A stretch of DNA of 64,000 nucleotides from an uncultured Cohaesibacter sp. (GCF_963678225.1 NZ_OY782763.1:496001-560000), one strand, 5' to 3'; positions 9,043 through 18,923 are shown, numbered from the stretch's first letter. The notes: generated by a model from the letters alone, not told the origin. Translations and numbers: made by a program.

Positions 9043-9654
9043 ATGTCTAAATTACAGAATATTTGCGTTTACTGCGGCTCCGGAATCGGTAAATCGCCCG
9101 TCTATGCCGATGCTGCGCGCGCGCTTGGCGAACAATTGGCCAAAGCGGATATACGGCTTGTCTATGGTGGCGGAGCAGTTGGCCTCATGGGCATTCTTGC
9201 CAAGAGTGTACTCGACAACGGGGGCAATGTCACCGGAATCATTCCAGAGTTTCTTCAGGAACGCGAAGTCATGCTCGACACAGTCCAAGACTTGATCGTC
9301 ACCAAGGACATGCATCAAAGAAAAAGGAAAATGTTCGATGCAGCTCAAGCCTTTGTAGCGCTTCCCGGTGGTATCGGAACCTTGGAAGAAGTTGTCGAAA
9401 TGCTCACCTGGGCGCAATTGGGGCAGCATAAGAAACCGATTTTATTGGCCAATATTAATGGCTTCTGGGATCCTCTAGCCCGATTGTTCGATCATATGGA
9501 AGACGAGGCCTTCTTCCGTCAGGGAATGGGCATTTCCTTTTTGACCGCCAGATCCATCAATGAGATCGTCCCCATGCTGAGCAAAGCAGTGGCCAGCATC
9601 CCCGAAGAGGAGATGGACGGGTCACAACGAAACAGCAGCCTCGACGCTCTTTAG
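9043..9654 (+). CDS. LOG family nucleoside 5'-monophosphate phosphoribohydrolase
   Basis: 203-residue Rossmann-like protein of the TIGR00730/LOG family. It has the family pattern CVYCGSG near the N-terminus, YGGGAVGLMG, and the active-site motif PGGIGTLEE with the downstream TW. Members cleave the N-glycosidic bond of nucleotide monophosphates (cytokinin ribosides in plants and some bacteria; AMP or other nucleotides in others). The physiological substrate here is unknown. The ATG lacks a strong Shine-Dalgarno sequence. It stands alone between the divergent LysM gene and the YdcZ-type transporter. Confidence 0.9.
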   Translation: MSKLQNICVYCGSGIGKSPVYADAARALGEQLAKADIRLVYGGGAVGLMGILAKSVLDNGGNVTGIIPEFLQEREVMLDTVQDLIVTKDMHQRKRKMFDAAQAFVALPGGIGTLEEVVEMLTWAQLGQHKKPILLANINGFWDPLARLFDHMEDEAFFRQGMGISFLTARSINEIVPMLSKAVASIPEEEMDGSQRNSSLDAL

Positions 9655-9778
9655 CTGCGCGCTGCAAACCGGATTCTATCCACACTTCACGTTGCCATAA
9701 CAGCACCGATACCATACGATCCGCGCGCAAAATTCGGCTTAAACAAATATTGGCAGTCCAGTCTGCCCGGATGGTTTC

Positions 9779-10243
9779 ATGAATCAACCTGCAACCTTGG
9801 GGGCTCTGGCCGCCCTGATCGTCGGCGCAGTCATTTCCTTTCAGGCCATTCTGGCGGCCCGCATCAGTCTGGCTGATAATGCAGCCAGCACCGGACTGGT
9901 CATGTATGTTGCAGGTGGGCTGATCGCCATTTCCCTGCTAGCGCTTTTCACATATACAGGGCAATTGACGCTCGCCCCTCTGGGCTGGCAACGCATCTTG
10001 CAAATGCTGCTTGGCGGCCTTGCTGGCGTTATCATCGTCACCGGCTCTGCCTTCGCCTTTGCCAAGGTCAACCCGGCCGCCGCCGTAGCGCTTATTGTGT
10101 TTGGACAAATGGGCGTTGCCCTGCTCGCCGACTATCTGGGCGTCACCGGACAATCGGCTACGCCGATTGATTGGCGCCGGATTGCGGGCCTTACACTTTT
10201 TGCAGCCGCAATCTGGCTGCTCATCACCCCTGGCAAAGACTAG
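9779..10243 (+). CDS. DMT superfamily transporter, YdcZ (DUF606) type
   Basis: 154-residue hydrophobic protein with about five predicted helices, each about 20 residues, and short loops. The start of the first helix (LGALAALIVGAVISFQAILAARIS) and the GQMGVALLADYLGV segment resemble DUF606/YdcZ proteins of the drug/metabolite transporter superfamily. The substrate is unknown. It ends only nine bases from the stop of the convergent rarD gene, leaving no room for a separate terminator between them. Confidence 0.85.
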   Translation: MNQPATLGALAALIVGAVISFQAILAARISLADNAASTGLVMYVAGGLIAISLLALFTYTGQLTLAPLGWQRILQMLLGGLAGVIIVTGSAFAFAKVNPAAAVALIVFGQMGVALLADYLGVTGQSATPIDWRRIAGLTLFAAAIWLLITPGKD

Positions 10244-10252
10244 CCCGCAGAC

Positions 10253-11224
10253 TCAGGCCGCCTTTGACTTTGCGCGATTCTGCCGCCGCTTGGAAAGCGC
10301 ATCATAGGAATAGACCGCAACTGAAAGCCAGATCAGCATAAATGTCGCCAGCTTGCTCATGGAGATGCTTTCCTTGAGCACGAAAATGGCGATCATGAAC
10401 TGAATGGATGGATTGAGATACTGCATGATCCCGATGGTCGTCATATTCAGACGCTTGGCCGCGCCAGAGAACCAGATCAGTGGCATGGATGTAAGCAGAC
10501 CGGTAAAGATGAGCAACAACATTGTCGGCTTGTCGGACAACACAAAATGCCCCACCCCGCTGGCTTGCAAATATAGAATATAACCAAATGCGATGGGCGT
10601 AATCGCGATCAACTCCACCAGCAAGCCCAGATTGGGACCAACAGGTACGATCTTGCGCAAATAGCCATAGGCCCCAAATGTCAGCGCCAACAAAAGCGAT
10701 ACAATCGGCACAGTCCCCAAGAGAAGCATCTGCAGCAGAATGGACAATATGGCAAGGCAAATCGCGACAATCTGCAAACGGGAAAGACGCTCTGACAAGA
10801 GCAGATACCCGGTTGCCACATTGACCATGGGCACAATGAAATAGCCAAGGCTGGCCTCTGTCGCCTGCCCATGGCCCACAGCCCAGACATAGGTGAGCCA
10901 GTTGCTGCTGACGAGCAGACCGGTCGCAATGAGCAAACCGAAAACACGCGGTTGCTTCAACACCGGCCAAACTTCGCTCCAACGTCTGCGCAAGAGAAAC
11001 CACACAGCCATCAGAACCAGTGACCAAGTAATGCGATGCGCCACAACCTCAATGGCCGGCACATGAGCCAGCATCGAGAAATAGAGCGGAAAGATACCCC
11101 ACGAGCCATAGGCCCCCAGCGCCATCAAAAGCCCGATCTGGGTGTCTTTGCTGGCTGTCTCAGAGGACAATGTCCCATCGGAAGCGGGCGCAATGCCCCC
11201 GGCTTTATCGCGCATCTGGCTCAT
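10253..11224 (-). CDS. rarD: EamA family transporter RarD
   Basis: 323-residue inner-membrane protein with about ten helices in two EamA halves. Family-typical segments include GAYGSWGIFPLYF near the N-terminus, VVAHRITWS, NWLTYVWAVGHGQATEASLGYFI, and QYLNPSIQFMIA in the second half. These match RarD, the chloramphenicol-sensitive protein family; the natural substrate is not established. About 30 residues of polar N-terminal extension precede the first helix. The next gene upstream is on the same strand (cimA is 53 bases downstream of its start region), so readthrough from cimA-cysS is possible. Confidence 0.9.
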   Translation of the reverse strand: MSQMRDKAGGIAPASDGTLSSETASKDTQIGLLMALGAYGSWGIFPLYFSMLAHVPAIEVVAHRITWSLVLMAVWFLLRRRWSEVWPVLKQPRVFGLLIATGLLVSSNWLTYVWAVGHGQATEASLGYFIVPMVNVATGYLLLSERLSRLQIVAICLAILSILLQMLLLGTVPIVSLLLALTFGAYGYLRKIVPVGPNLGLLVELIAITPIAFGYILYLQASGVGHFVLSDKPTMLLLIFTGLLTSMPLIWFSGAAKRLNMTTIGIMQYLNPSIQFMIAIFVLKESISMSKLATFMLIWLSVAVYSYDALSKRRQNRAKSKAA

Positions 11225-11277
11225 AGGGCCTCAATTTCCGTGCCCAAAGAGCAACCATCTGCTGCCGGGGCGCATTA

Positions 11278-12864
11278 TCAGGAATATTTGAGAAGCTTGA
11301 AGGTAATGGAATCCAACAAGGCCTGGAAGGAAGCGTCTACAATATTCTCCGAAACACCAACTGTAAACCACCTGTGACCAGCTCCATCACGGCTTTCGAT
11401 CAGAACGCGGGTTATGGCGTCTGTACCGCCATTGAGGATACGCACCTTATAGTCCACCAACTCAAGGTCATCGATCTTGCCCTGCAAGCGCCCCAGATCC
11501 TTGCGCAAGGCAAGGTCAAGCGCATTGACCGGACCCGTTGCCTCGGCCACCGACATCAGTTTCTCGCCATCCAGCCAGATCTTGACCACTGCTTCGGAAA
11601 GCGTCACCAGATCGCCATTGGCATTATGGCGCCGCTCAACCATGACACGGAAGCTGTCGATCTTGAAATATTCAGGCACCGAGCCCAGATGGCGCCGCGC
11701 CAACAACTCAAGCGACGCACTCGCGCCTTCATAGGCATAGCCATGTGCTTCGCGTTCCTTGACGATGGAAAGAAGGTCCACAAGGCGCGGATCGGACTTC
11801 TCAACCACGATACCCATACGTTTGAGCTCGTCGATCAGGTTGGACATGCCTGCCTGATTGGAAACCAGCACCTTGCGATGGTTGCCCACCAGCGCCGGAT
11901 CCACATGCTCATAAGTCTGCGGATCTTTCAAAATGGCCGAGGCATGAATGCCCGCCTTGGTCGCAAAGGCACTGGCCCCGACATAGGGGCTATGACGATC
12001 CGGAGCCTTGTTCAGCAATTCGTCGAAACCACGCGAAATGCTCGTCAGTTCGGCGAGCTTCTCATCGGGCACGCCGATCTCGAACTGATCGGCGAATTCC
12101 TCTTTCAGCTTCAGCGTCGGGATCAGCGTGATCAGGTTGGCGTTGCCGCAACGTTCGCCAATGCCATTGAGCGTGCCCTGAATTTGCCTCACACCAGCTC
12201 GCACCGCCGCCAATGAATTGGCGACAGCCTGTTCGGTGTCATTATGCGCATGGATACCGACATGTGTGCCGGGCACCAATGTCAGCACATCCTTGACGAT
12301 TTCGGTGATTTCATGGGGGAGCGTTCCGCCATTGGTGTCACACAGAACCACCCAGCGCGCGCCGGCTTCATAGGCAGTCTTGACGCAATCCAGCGCATAA
12401 GCGCGATTGGCCTTGTAACCATCAAAGAAATGCTCGCAATCGACCATGGCCACCTTGCCAGCCGCATTGGTGGCATTCACGGACTCGGCGATTCCTTCTA
12501 GATTTTCTTCGTTGGTGCAGCCAAGCGCCACATCCACATGGTAATCCCAGGATTTAGCAACAAAGCAGATTGCATCGGAAGCGGCATTGAGCAAAGCCTG
12601 AACGCCAGGGTCATTCTCCACCGAGCGCCCTGCCCGTTTGGTCATCCCGAATGCAGTGAATGTGGCCTTCTTGGTGCGTTTTTCCTTAAAGAAGGCATCA
12701 TCGGTCGGATTGGCCCCCGGATAGCCCCCTTCGACATAGTCAATGCCCAGATCATCCAGAATGCCAGCAATGAGAATTTTGTCTTCTACGCTGAAATCGA
12801 GGCCGTTGGTCTGCGCGCCGTCGCGCAAGGTGGTATCGAACAGATAAAGACGGTCTTTGGTCAT
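11278..12864 (-). CDS. cimA: (R)-citramalate synthase
   Basis: 528 residues. Condenses pyruvate with acetyl-CoA to citramalate, opening the threonine-independent route to isoleucine. The TIM-barrel catalytic domain opens with LYLFDTTLRDGAQTNG, the metal and substrate motif of the isopropylmalate/citramalate/homocitrate synthase family. IHAHNDTEQAVAN carries metal-binding histidines, and NGIGERCGNANL is the other conserved stretch. The C-terminal ~130 residues are the LeuA-type allosteric domain expected for isoleucine feedback. The DGAQT form and overall length favour CimA over LeuA. It is followed by rarD and preceded by cysS 89 bases upstream, an order seen in Rhizobiales. Confidence 0.92.
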   Translation of the reverse strand: MTKDRLYLFDTTLRDGAQTNGLDFSVEDKILIAGILDDLGIDYVEGGYPGANPTDDAFFKEKRTKKATFTAFGMTKRAGRSVENDPGVQALLNAASDAICFVAKSWDYHVDVALGCTNEENLEGIAESVNATNAAGKVAMVDCEHFFDGYKANRAYALDCVKTAYEAGARWVVLCDTNGGTLPHEITEIVKDVLTLVPGTHVGIHAHNDTEQAVANSLAAVRAGVRQIQGTLNGIGERCGNANLITLIPTLKLKEEFADQFEIGVPDEKLAELTSISRGFDELLNKAPDRHSPYVGASAFATKAGIHASAILKDPQTYEHVDPALVGNHRKVLVSNQAGMSNLIDELKRMGIVVEKSDPRLVDLLSIVKEREAHGYAYEGASASLELLARRHLGSVPEYFKIDSFRVMVERRHNANGDLVTLSEAVVKIWLDGEKLMSVAEATGPVNALDLALRKDLGRLQGKIDDLELVDYKVRILNGGTDAITRVLIESRDGAGHRWFTVGVSENIVDASFQALLDSITFKLLKYS

Positions 12865-12953
12865 GTGTCTGGTCCTGAATGAAGAGAATGGATTTGGGCG
12901 CTTGCTTGCCCGGTCTAAAAAAGCGCGGCTGATGGAGCCCCGCCATGTTTCAT

Positions 12954-14354
12954 TTAGCCTTCAAGGCTCCAAGTGGTTTCAAACGCACCCGTTTCCTTGT
13001 TCTTGCTATCCTTGAGCGCGACGCCCATGGCTGCCAGCTTGTCACGCAATTCGTCGGACTTGGCAAAGTCCTTGTTGTTGCGTGCTTCAAGGCGTTCATC
13101 AACAATTGCCTGAATGGCGGCCTCATCGACGTCACCAGCGGCCGCCGGACGCCAATCCGCCCATGCTTTCGGGTCCTGCCCCAGAACACCGATCAATTGC
13201 TGCAACGTTGCCTTCAAAGACGCAGCCGCAGCCTTGTCACCCTGAGCAGCCTTGGAGCGCAAGCCATGCAACTCGGCAATGGCCTTTGGCGTATTGAGAT
13301 CATCGGCAAGAGCCGCCACAACGGCCGCATCAGGTTCACTGGCCTCAACGTCAGCCGTCAGGGCATACCACTGGTCCAGCATGCGTTTGGCTTCCTTCAC
13401 GCCATCGGCGGTCCAGTTGAATGGCTTGGTGTAATGGGTTGTTAGCAGAGAAAGACGAATCGCCTCTCCGGGATATTTGTCGATCAAGTCATGCACCGTG
13501 GTGAAGTTGCCCAGAGATTTGGACATCTTCTCGCCCTCAACCTGCACAAACCCGTTATGCATCCAAACCTTTGCCATCGCCTCGTTGCCATGGGCGCAGC
13601 GCGATTGGGCAATCTCGTTTTCATGATGCGGGAAGGTCAGGTCGATACCACCACCATGGATGTCAAACACCTCGCCCAGATGCTTCTCACTCATGGCCGA
13701 GCATTCGATATGCCAGCCCGGACGCCCCTCGCCCCATGGGCTCGGCCAGCTTGGTTCCCCTTCCTTGGAAGGCTTCCAGAGCACGAAATCCATCGGATTG
13801 CGTTTATAGGGAGCCACCTCGACGCGCGCCCCGGCGATCATGTCATCCACCGAACGGCCGGATAGCAGGCCATATTCATCCATGCTGTCCACCGCGAAGA
13901 GAACGTGCCCTTCCGCTGCATAGGCATGGCCCTTTTCAATCAGGGTGCCGATCATGCGCAGCATATCTTCAATATGCTCGGTGGCACGCGGCTCGATGGT
14001 CGGGCGCATGGCACCAAGAGCATCCATATCTACGTGATAAAGCGCGGTCGTTTCATCCGTCAGCTCACGAATGGAGATGCCCCTATCGGCTGCACGCGCG
14101 TTGATCTTGTCATCCACATCGGTGATGTTGCGCACATAGGTCACATGATCAGCCCCATAGACATGGCGCAGCAACCTAAACAGCATGTCGAACACCACAA
14201 CCGGGCGCGCGTTGCCGATATGCGCCGTATCATAAACGGTCGGCCCGCAGACATACATGCGAACATTATCAGGATCGAGTGGCGAGAACGCCTCTTTCTG
14301 TTTGGTGAGCGTGTTGTAAAGCATCAACTGAGTTTGTTCAGCATGTTCGGTCAT
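12954..14354 (-). CDS. cysS: cysteinyl-tRNA synthetase
   Basis: 466 residues from ATG 14354, chosen over an upstream in-frame start at 14393 because GGGAATGGG precedes it and the family begins near [11 protein letters not shown]. It charges tRNA-Cys. Class I signatures are present: the HIGH-like motif in [13 protein letters not shown], the KMSKS loop [11 protein letters not shown], and zinc ligands in [16 protein letters not shown] and HHENE. The C-terminal helical anticodon domain is complete. It is on the same strand as cimA and probably shares its transcript. Confidence 0.96.
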   Translation of the reverse strand: MTEHAEQTQLMLYNTLTKQKEAFSPLDPDNVRMYVCGPTVYDTAHIGNARPVVVFDMLFRLLRHVYGADHVTYVRNITDVDDKINARAADRGISIRELTDETTALYHVDMDALGAMRPTIEPRATEHIEDMLRMIGTLIEKGHAYAAEGHVLFAVDSMDEYGLLSGRSVDDMIAGARVEVAPYKRNPMDFVLWKPSKEGEPSWPSPWGEGRPGWHIECSAMSEKHLGEVFDIHGGGIDLTFPHHENEIAQSRCAHGNEAMAKVWMHNGFVQVEGEKMSKSLGNFTTVHDLIDKYPGEAIRLSLLTTHYTKPFNWTADGVKEAKRMLDQWYALTADVEASEPDAAVVAALADDLNTPKAIAELHGLRSKAAQGDKAAAASLKATLQQLIGVLGQDPKAWADWRPAAAGDVDEAAIQAIVDERLEARNNKDFAKSDELRDKLAAMGVALKDSKNKETGAFETTWSLEG

Positions 14355-15015
14355 TGACCCATTCCCAATTTTATTGCCGCCTCCGGCAGCCAATCAAAAC
14401 ACAAAACGCGAGGACAACCATTCCACAGAAAGGGCCCAAACCGTCGCGCAACCGCACACTCGCCGTTGGCCGGAAATCGTTTCATATTTTCAAGGGATGA
14501 GCGAAACGGCTCCAGCCAGCAAAGGTGCTAGTGGATAATAATCAAACCAATAATGCAGCAGTTGGTCAGACGGTCCGTTTTCATGCGGCCACAATGGCCA
14601 AATTGCCCTGCCACGTCAACCGCTCTTTTTATCAATTTATGTGGTTTTATAAGCGACTTTCCGACGCAAACAACAAGCAAAGCATCCCTTTGGCAATCCC
14701 GCAGGTAAGATCTTTCAACTCCGCGTCACTTTTGCCGCGTCTTCGCATCGGCCAGATTTTGCCCCCTGATCAGCAGAAAGCCTCTTCAAGAATGCCAACG
14801 AATTGCAAATTCTATCTGAAAGCACTTTTATAAAACGCGAAAATGCTTCACTCTCGTTCAACAATCGCTATAGTGCCTTTCCAAACACTCCGCGTGCTGA
14901 TCAAAAGCTTTCCTGATCGGATTTCACAAGACGGCGTCCGATATGCTATAGCCCCTCGAAGATAAGGGCCCGGCTTGATGAAAGCTTCGGACAAAAAATC
15001 AACTGGCTACAGACA
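14355..15015. other. long intergenic region between cysS and the SqrR-like regulator
   Basis: 661 bases between divergent genes. A plus frame (14525-14833) is open for 102 codons, but it has no Shine-Dalgarno sequence, no recognisable protein pattern and unusual residue content, so it was not called. Two GCTATAG blocks (about 14868 and 14945) could be -10 elements for the regulator gene. No RNA gene or riboswitch was recognised. Confidence 0.4.
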
Positions 15016-15312
15016 ATGAAAATACAAGAACTAGAACAAAATTCTGAAGAAGCAGCGAGCTTCCTGAAACTTCTGGCATCAGGGCCGCGCCTGCTCATTC
15101 TTTGTCAATTGATCGATGGTGAGCAGAATGTCGGAACGCTGGCCGAGAAAACCGGTCTGCGTATGACGACTGTTTCCCAGCATATGGCACTGATGCGCGC
15201 GCAGAATATCGTCTCCACCCGCCGCGATGGCACTACGATCTATTATTCGCTCGCCAGCCCGATCGTGGAAGAAGTGCTCGCTGTCTTGCACAAGAATTTC
15301 TGCGGAGCCTGA
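15016..15312 (+). CDS. ArsR family repressor, SqrR/BigR-like persulfide-sensor candidate
   Basis: 98-residue winged helix protein with recognition helix RMTTVSQHMALMRAQNIV. It closely resembles SqrR/BigR/YgaV regulators in layout: LLILCQLIDGEQNV, then YYSLASPIVEEVL and a C-terminal FCGA. Cys30 and Cys96 are 66 residues apart, the same spacing as the sensing cysteines of SqrR (41/107) and BigR (42/108), which form a polysulfide bridge on exposure to sulfide or persulfide. It therefore probably represses sulfide-detoxification genes elsewhere, or its neighbours. pabB starts 42 bases downstream on the same strand, and no sulfur gene is adjacent. Confidence 0.85.
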   Translation: MKIQELEQNSEEAASFLKLLASGPRLLILCQLIDGEQNVGTLAEKTGLRMTTVSQHMALMRAQNIVSTRRDGTTIYYSLASPIVEEVLAVLHKNFCGA

Positions 15313-15354
15313 CTTCGAACGGCTCCCTCTCTCAAGAGGCTCCCGAGAATAGAC

Positions 15355-16923
15355 ATGGTCGGCACTTTCGATGAGAAGTTCCCGGTTCCGCTCGTTCGGG
15401 AGGTCCCCTTTACCGATCCGGCCAGCTTGCTCCCCGCATTGAGCAGCCAGCCTTTTCTGGCGTATCTGGATAGTGCGGCCCGGCCCCCCGCCCTTGGCCG
15501 CTACTCCTTCCTCTGTTTCTCGCCTTTTGCCATTTTCAGGGTGTCCGACGGCAGGGCCTACTGGAATGCCAGCCCGCTTACCGATCCTCCTATGATCGCG
15601 CTAAACAGGAAACTGCAAGAGTTTGCCCTGCAGCCTGCTGGGGATGGCTTGCCCCCTTTTCAGGGCGGAGCATTGGGCTATTTCTCCTATGAAGCAGGAA
15701 GGCTGCTGGAAGTCCTGCCGCGCACTTCGCGAGAAGACGAAGCGCTCGACGAAATTCTCCTGCCCTTTTATGATCTTGTGCTGGCAATCGACCATTTTGC
15801 CCCTGGGAAAGGGCAAGACAAACCCCTGACCGAAAGCACCACTCAACGTACGACAGAACGCGCCACAGAACGCGCCTATGTCTTCTCTTCCGGCTGGCCG
15901 CACCAAGGACATGCGCGCGAACACCATGCCGCGGAGCGTCTCGATTGGTTTTGCGCTCAGCTCAGCGCAGCAAGCAAGGCCCAGCCTGCCCTGCAGGCAA
16001 GCCAGACCTCGCCGCCCCCCATTTGCGGCTGGAGATCTGATGTTTCCCGCTCCGACTTTGAGAGATCCATCTCCAAGACGCGCCACTATATCCGGCAGGG
16101 CGACATCTTTCAGGCCAACATCACCCAGCGGTTTTCTGCGCCCATGCCAAAGGCTACCAACGCGACGCCGCTGGCCTATTACGGCGCAATGCGTGCGCAT
16201 AATACGGCCCCCTTTGCGGCCTATCTGGCCTATCCCGACCATGTGATTGCCTCCAGCTCGCCCGAGCGCTTCATCACGCTCGATGCATCGGGCAATGTGG
16301 AGACCCGCCCGATCAAGGGCACTGCGCCGCGTGATCTTGCCAACCCGGAGCGGGACAAGGCCAATGCGGAACTCTTGCTCAACAGCGAGAAGGATCGCGC
16401 CGAGAATATCATGATCACTGATCTCATGCGCAACGATCTCTCCCGCGTCTGCGAGCCGGGCAGCATCGAGGTGCCCCATCTCTGCGCGCTGGAAAGCTAC
16501 GCCCGCGTGCATCATCTGGTATCCACTGTGCAAGGCAGACTAAAAGCGACCAACGGCGCTGTCGCCTTGCTCGGTGCTTCCTTTCCGGGCGGCTCCATCA
16601 CCGGCGCGCCCAAGATCCGCTCCATGGAAATCATCACCGAGCTGGAAGACCTGCCCCGCGGCGTCTATTGCGGCTGTATCGGATATATCGGCTTCAATGG
16701 CACCATGGACACGAACATCGCCATTCGCACAGTTACATTCAAAGATGGCATGGCGCATTTCAATGTCGGCGGCGGCATAACCATTCTGTCCGATCCGGCT
16801 AAGGAATATGAAGAATGCCTGCACAAGGCCTCAGCGCTCTTGACGGCCTTCGGCACGTCGATTGAAGACGAGCGCGCAACACTGGAGCATTCTCCCGCAA
16901 CAAAAGGCGGGGAGCAGCCGTGA
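15355..16923 (+). CDS. pabB: aminodeoxychorismate synthase component I
   Basis: 522 residues. Converts chorismate and ammonia to 4-amino-4-deoxychorismate for folate synthesis. The chorismate-binding domain shows RPIKGTAPR (the Lys form is typical of PabB, where TrpE has Ala), NSEKDRAENIMITDLMRNDL, and FPGGSITGAPK. The N-terminal lid domain has YLDSA and LGRYSFL. A variable, Thr/Arg-rich insert lies around residues 160-180. Its TGA stop overlaps the GTG start of pabA, so the two subunits are translationally coupled. It forms a pabB-pabA-pabC unit, possibly led by the ArsR-type regulator 42 bases upstream. Confidence 0.95.
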   Translation: MVGTFDEKFPVPLVREVPFTDPASLLPALSSQPFLAYLDSAARPPALGRYSFLCFSPFAIFRVSDGRAYWNASPLTDPPMIALNRKLQEFALQPAGDGLPPFQGGALGYFSYEAGRLLEVLPRTSREDEALDEILLPFYDLVLAIDHFAPGKGQDKPLTESTTQRTTERATERAYVFSSGWPHQGHAREHHAAERLDWFCAQLSAASKAQPALQASQTSPPPICGWRSDVSRSDFERSISKTRHYIRQGDIFQANITQRFSAPMPKATNATPLAYYGAMRAHNTAPFAAYLAYPDHVIASSSPERFITLDASGNVETRPIKGTAPRDLANPERDKANAELLLNSEKDRAENIMITDLMRNDLSRVCEPGSIEVPHLCALESYARVHHLVSTVQGRLKATNGAVALLGASFPGGSITGAPKIRSMEIITELEDLPRGVYCGCIGYIGFNGTMDTNIAIRTVTFKDGMAHFNVGGGITILSDPAKEYEECLHKASALLTAFGTSIEDERATLEHSPATKGGEQP

Positions 16924-17492
16924 TCCTCATTCTCGACAACTACGATTCCTTTGTCTTCAATCTTGCCCGCTATTGTGAGGAATTGGGTGAAGCCGTTACC
17001 GTCTATCGCAATGACGCGCTGGACATCGCTGACATTGCCCGCCTCGACCCGGATGCCATTTTGCTTTCTCCCGGCCCCGGACGGCCAGAAGATGCCGGCA
17101 TCATGATCGATCTGATACGCCATTTTTCCGGCCGCATTCCGATCCTTGGCATCTGCCTTGGCCATCAGGCCATCGGTCATGCCTTTGGTGCGGAAGTCAT
17201 ACGGGCCAAACAGCCTATGCATGGACGCGCAAGCCAGATCAGCCACGATGAGACCGGCATATTTCGTACCATATCGTCTCCGCTCAAGGTTGCCCGCTAC
17301 CATTCACTGGTCGTCTCGCCGCAGGCTGTCCCTTCCGATCTTATCGTGACGGCATGGTCTGAGGAAGGCGAGATCATGGCCCTTAAACACGCAACCCACC
17401 CGACAATCGGATTGCAGTTTCATCCCGAGTCGATCCTGACCGACTATGGGCACACCCTGCTTAAGAATTTTCTGGACGATGCTCATGCTTGA
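16920..17492 (+). CDS. pabA: aminodeoxychorismate synthase component II (glutamine amidotransferase)
   Basis: 190-residue class I glutamine amidotransferase that releases ammonia from glutamine for PabB. The nucleophile is in GICLGHQAIG, and the His-Glu pair is in LQFHPESI. The N-terminus ILILDNYDSFVFNLARY is typical of PabA/TrpG. Trp-anthranilate use cannot be excluded for the amidotransferase, but the direct coupling to pabB, whose stop it overlaps by GTGA, and pabC just downstream support folate synthesis. The GTG start is fixed by that overlap. Confidence 0.94.
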   Translation: MILILDNYDSFVFNLARYCEELGEAVTVYRNDALDIADIARLDPDAILLSPGPGRPEDAGIMIDLIRHFSGRIPILGICLGHQAIGHAFGAEVIRAKQPMHGRASQISHDETGIFRTISSPLKVARYHSLVVSPQAVPSDLIVTAWSEEGEIMALKHATHPTIGLQFHPESILTDYGHTLLKNFLDDAHA

Positions 17493-17528
17493 ATGCAGAT
17501 ATGGCAACCAAAGGAAAGGCGCTTCATC

Positions 17529-18389
17529 ATGAAAGCGACAATGCTGAACGGCACCCTCTATATTGATGAGGACTGTGACGACGTCTCGCTTTCTGCATCA
17601 GATCGCGGCTTTCTGCTCGGGGATGGCCTGTTTGAAACCTTGCCTGTCTTGCATGGGGCGCCGCTTTGGTGGCAAGAGCACAGTGCGCGCCTTACCCAAA
17701 GCGCCAACCGTCTGGGGATGTCCTTGGACCCTGTCATGCTGGAGCACACAGTAAGCCAGCTTGCAGCCTTGTCTCCGGAGGCCAATGCCATTTTGCGGAT
17801 TGCCGTCTCCCGTGGCAGTGGCGGACGCGGGCTCCTGCCCCCGGTGAAGGCTCGCCCAACCCTATTGGCGACGCTGGCGTCCTTGCCTGATGGTCTTGCC
17901 TTTCAAGACATGAGCCTTGCCACCAGCACCATCCGACGCAACGCACAGTCCCTCACCGCCAGCATCAAGAGCAACAATTATCTCGATAATATCGCCGCCG
18001 CTCAACAGGCCGAGCAGGCCGGGGCCAGCGATGCGCTTTTGCTCAACACGGAGGGCAAGATTGCCTGCACCACCATCGGCAACCTCTTCTCCCTTCATGG
18101 CAACCGCCTGACGACACCGCCCGTCTCCGACGGTGTCCTACCCGGCATTGTGCGCCAGCAGCTGCTGACACTGGCTCCGCAATGGGGCTTTGAGGCAACA
18201 GAAGCCTCTCTCTCTGCTGAGGACATAAAAAAGGCTGATGGCCTCATCATGACCAACAGCCTTCGCTTCATTCGTCGGGTCACCGCATGGGATGATCACG
18301 CTTATACTGCCGCGCCCGACGATCCCATCTCACAACTGCAAACGCACATGAGAGACCATGTCGCCAAGCGCAGCGGCGTTACCCTTTAG
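17529..18389 (+). CDS. pabC: aminodeoxychorismate lyase / class IV aminotransferase
   Basis: 286 residues from ATG 17529, chosen because an AGGAAAGG box lies about ten bases before it; an in-frame ATG at 17493 directly abuts the pabA stop and lacks one. It is a fold-type IV PLP enzyme: SDRGFLLGDGLFETL near the N-terminus, the probable PLP lysine in SIKSNNYLDN, and DALLLNTEGKIACTT. Branched-chain and D-amino-acid aminotransferases share these motifs, but its place after pabB-pabA points to removal of pyruvate from aminodeoxychorismate to give 4-aminobenzoate. Confidence 0.88.
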   Translation: MKATMLNGTLYIDEDCDDVSLSASDRGFLLGDGLFETLPVLHGAPLWWQEHSARLTQSANRLGMSLDPVMLEHTVSQLAALSPEANAILRIAVSRGSGGRGLLPPVKARPTLLATLASLPDGLAFQDMSLATSTIRRNAQSLTASIKSNNYLDNIAAAQQAEQAGASDALLLNTEGKIACTTIGNLFSLHGNRLTTPPVSDGVLPGIVRQQLLTLAPQWGFEATEASLSAEDIKKADGLIMTNSLRFIRRVTAWDDHAYTAAPDDPISQLQTHMRDHVAKRSGVTL

Positions 18390-18413
18390 GGCCTCAAGCC
18401 CACTCACACCAGC

Positions 18414-18923
18414 TCAATCATCCAGCCAGTCTTCACACCGCGGGGCTTCATGATCCCCCCATGGCATGATAGGCACAGTAGAGGTCGAGTTTTTCGGGCT
18501 GCCCTCAATCAGTTTGTCTGAGTAGCTCAGATAAACCAGCACATTGCGGGTTTTGTCACAGCCACGCACGATACGCATCTTCTTGAAGAAAAGCGACCGG
18601 CGCTGCTCGAACATTTCCTCGCCCTGCTCGAACTTCTCCTTGAAGGAAATCGGCCCCACCTGACGGCAGGCCAACGAGATATCCGACACCTCTTCGGCAA
18701 CACCAAGCATGCCCGACACGCCCCCCTTTTCAGGAACAGTATAGTGGCAGGCCACCCCCTCCACCAGCGGATCGTCAATCGCGTAGGTCGCCAGTTTGTG
18801 GTCAGGCGTGAGAAGCTTCCAGACCGTTGACTTCTTGAAAATCAATTCCGGCTCCTCGGCAGCGAACGCAGCCGAAACGCTCATGACAACAGCTAGACCG
18901 ACACCCATCAATATGCGAAGCAT
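18414..18923 (-). CDS. creA: CreA family exported protein
   Basis: 169 residues from ATG 18923, preceded by GGGA at seven bases; the longer frame begins at 18986. A signal peptide is clear (MLRILMGVGLAVVMSVSAAFA, cut before AEEP). The body matches CreA (formerly catabolite regulation protein A): KKSTVWKLLTPDHK, DDPLVEGVACHYT, GVAEEVSDISLACRQVGPI, and YLSYSDKLIEGSPKNS. It is periplasmic by prediction and its biochemical role is unknown. Two or more cysteines could form a disulfide. It converges on pabC and diverges from the SulP gene. Confidence 0.9.
   Translation of the reverse strand: MLRILMGVGLAVVMSVSAAFAAEEPELIFKKSTVWKLLTPDHKLATYAIDDPLVEGVACHYTVPEKGGVSGMLGVAEEVSDISLACRQVGPISFKEKFEQGEEMFEQRRSLFFKKMRIVRGCDKTRNVLVYLSYSDKLIEGSPKNSTSTVPIMPWGDHEAPRCEDWLDD

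Noticed and set aside
14525-14833. 102-codon plus frame in the long gap after cysS
   Set aside because: No ribosome binding site, no known pattern, and odd residue content. It cannot be excluded, but support is too thin.
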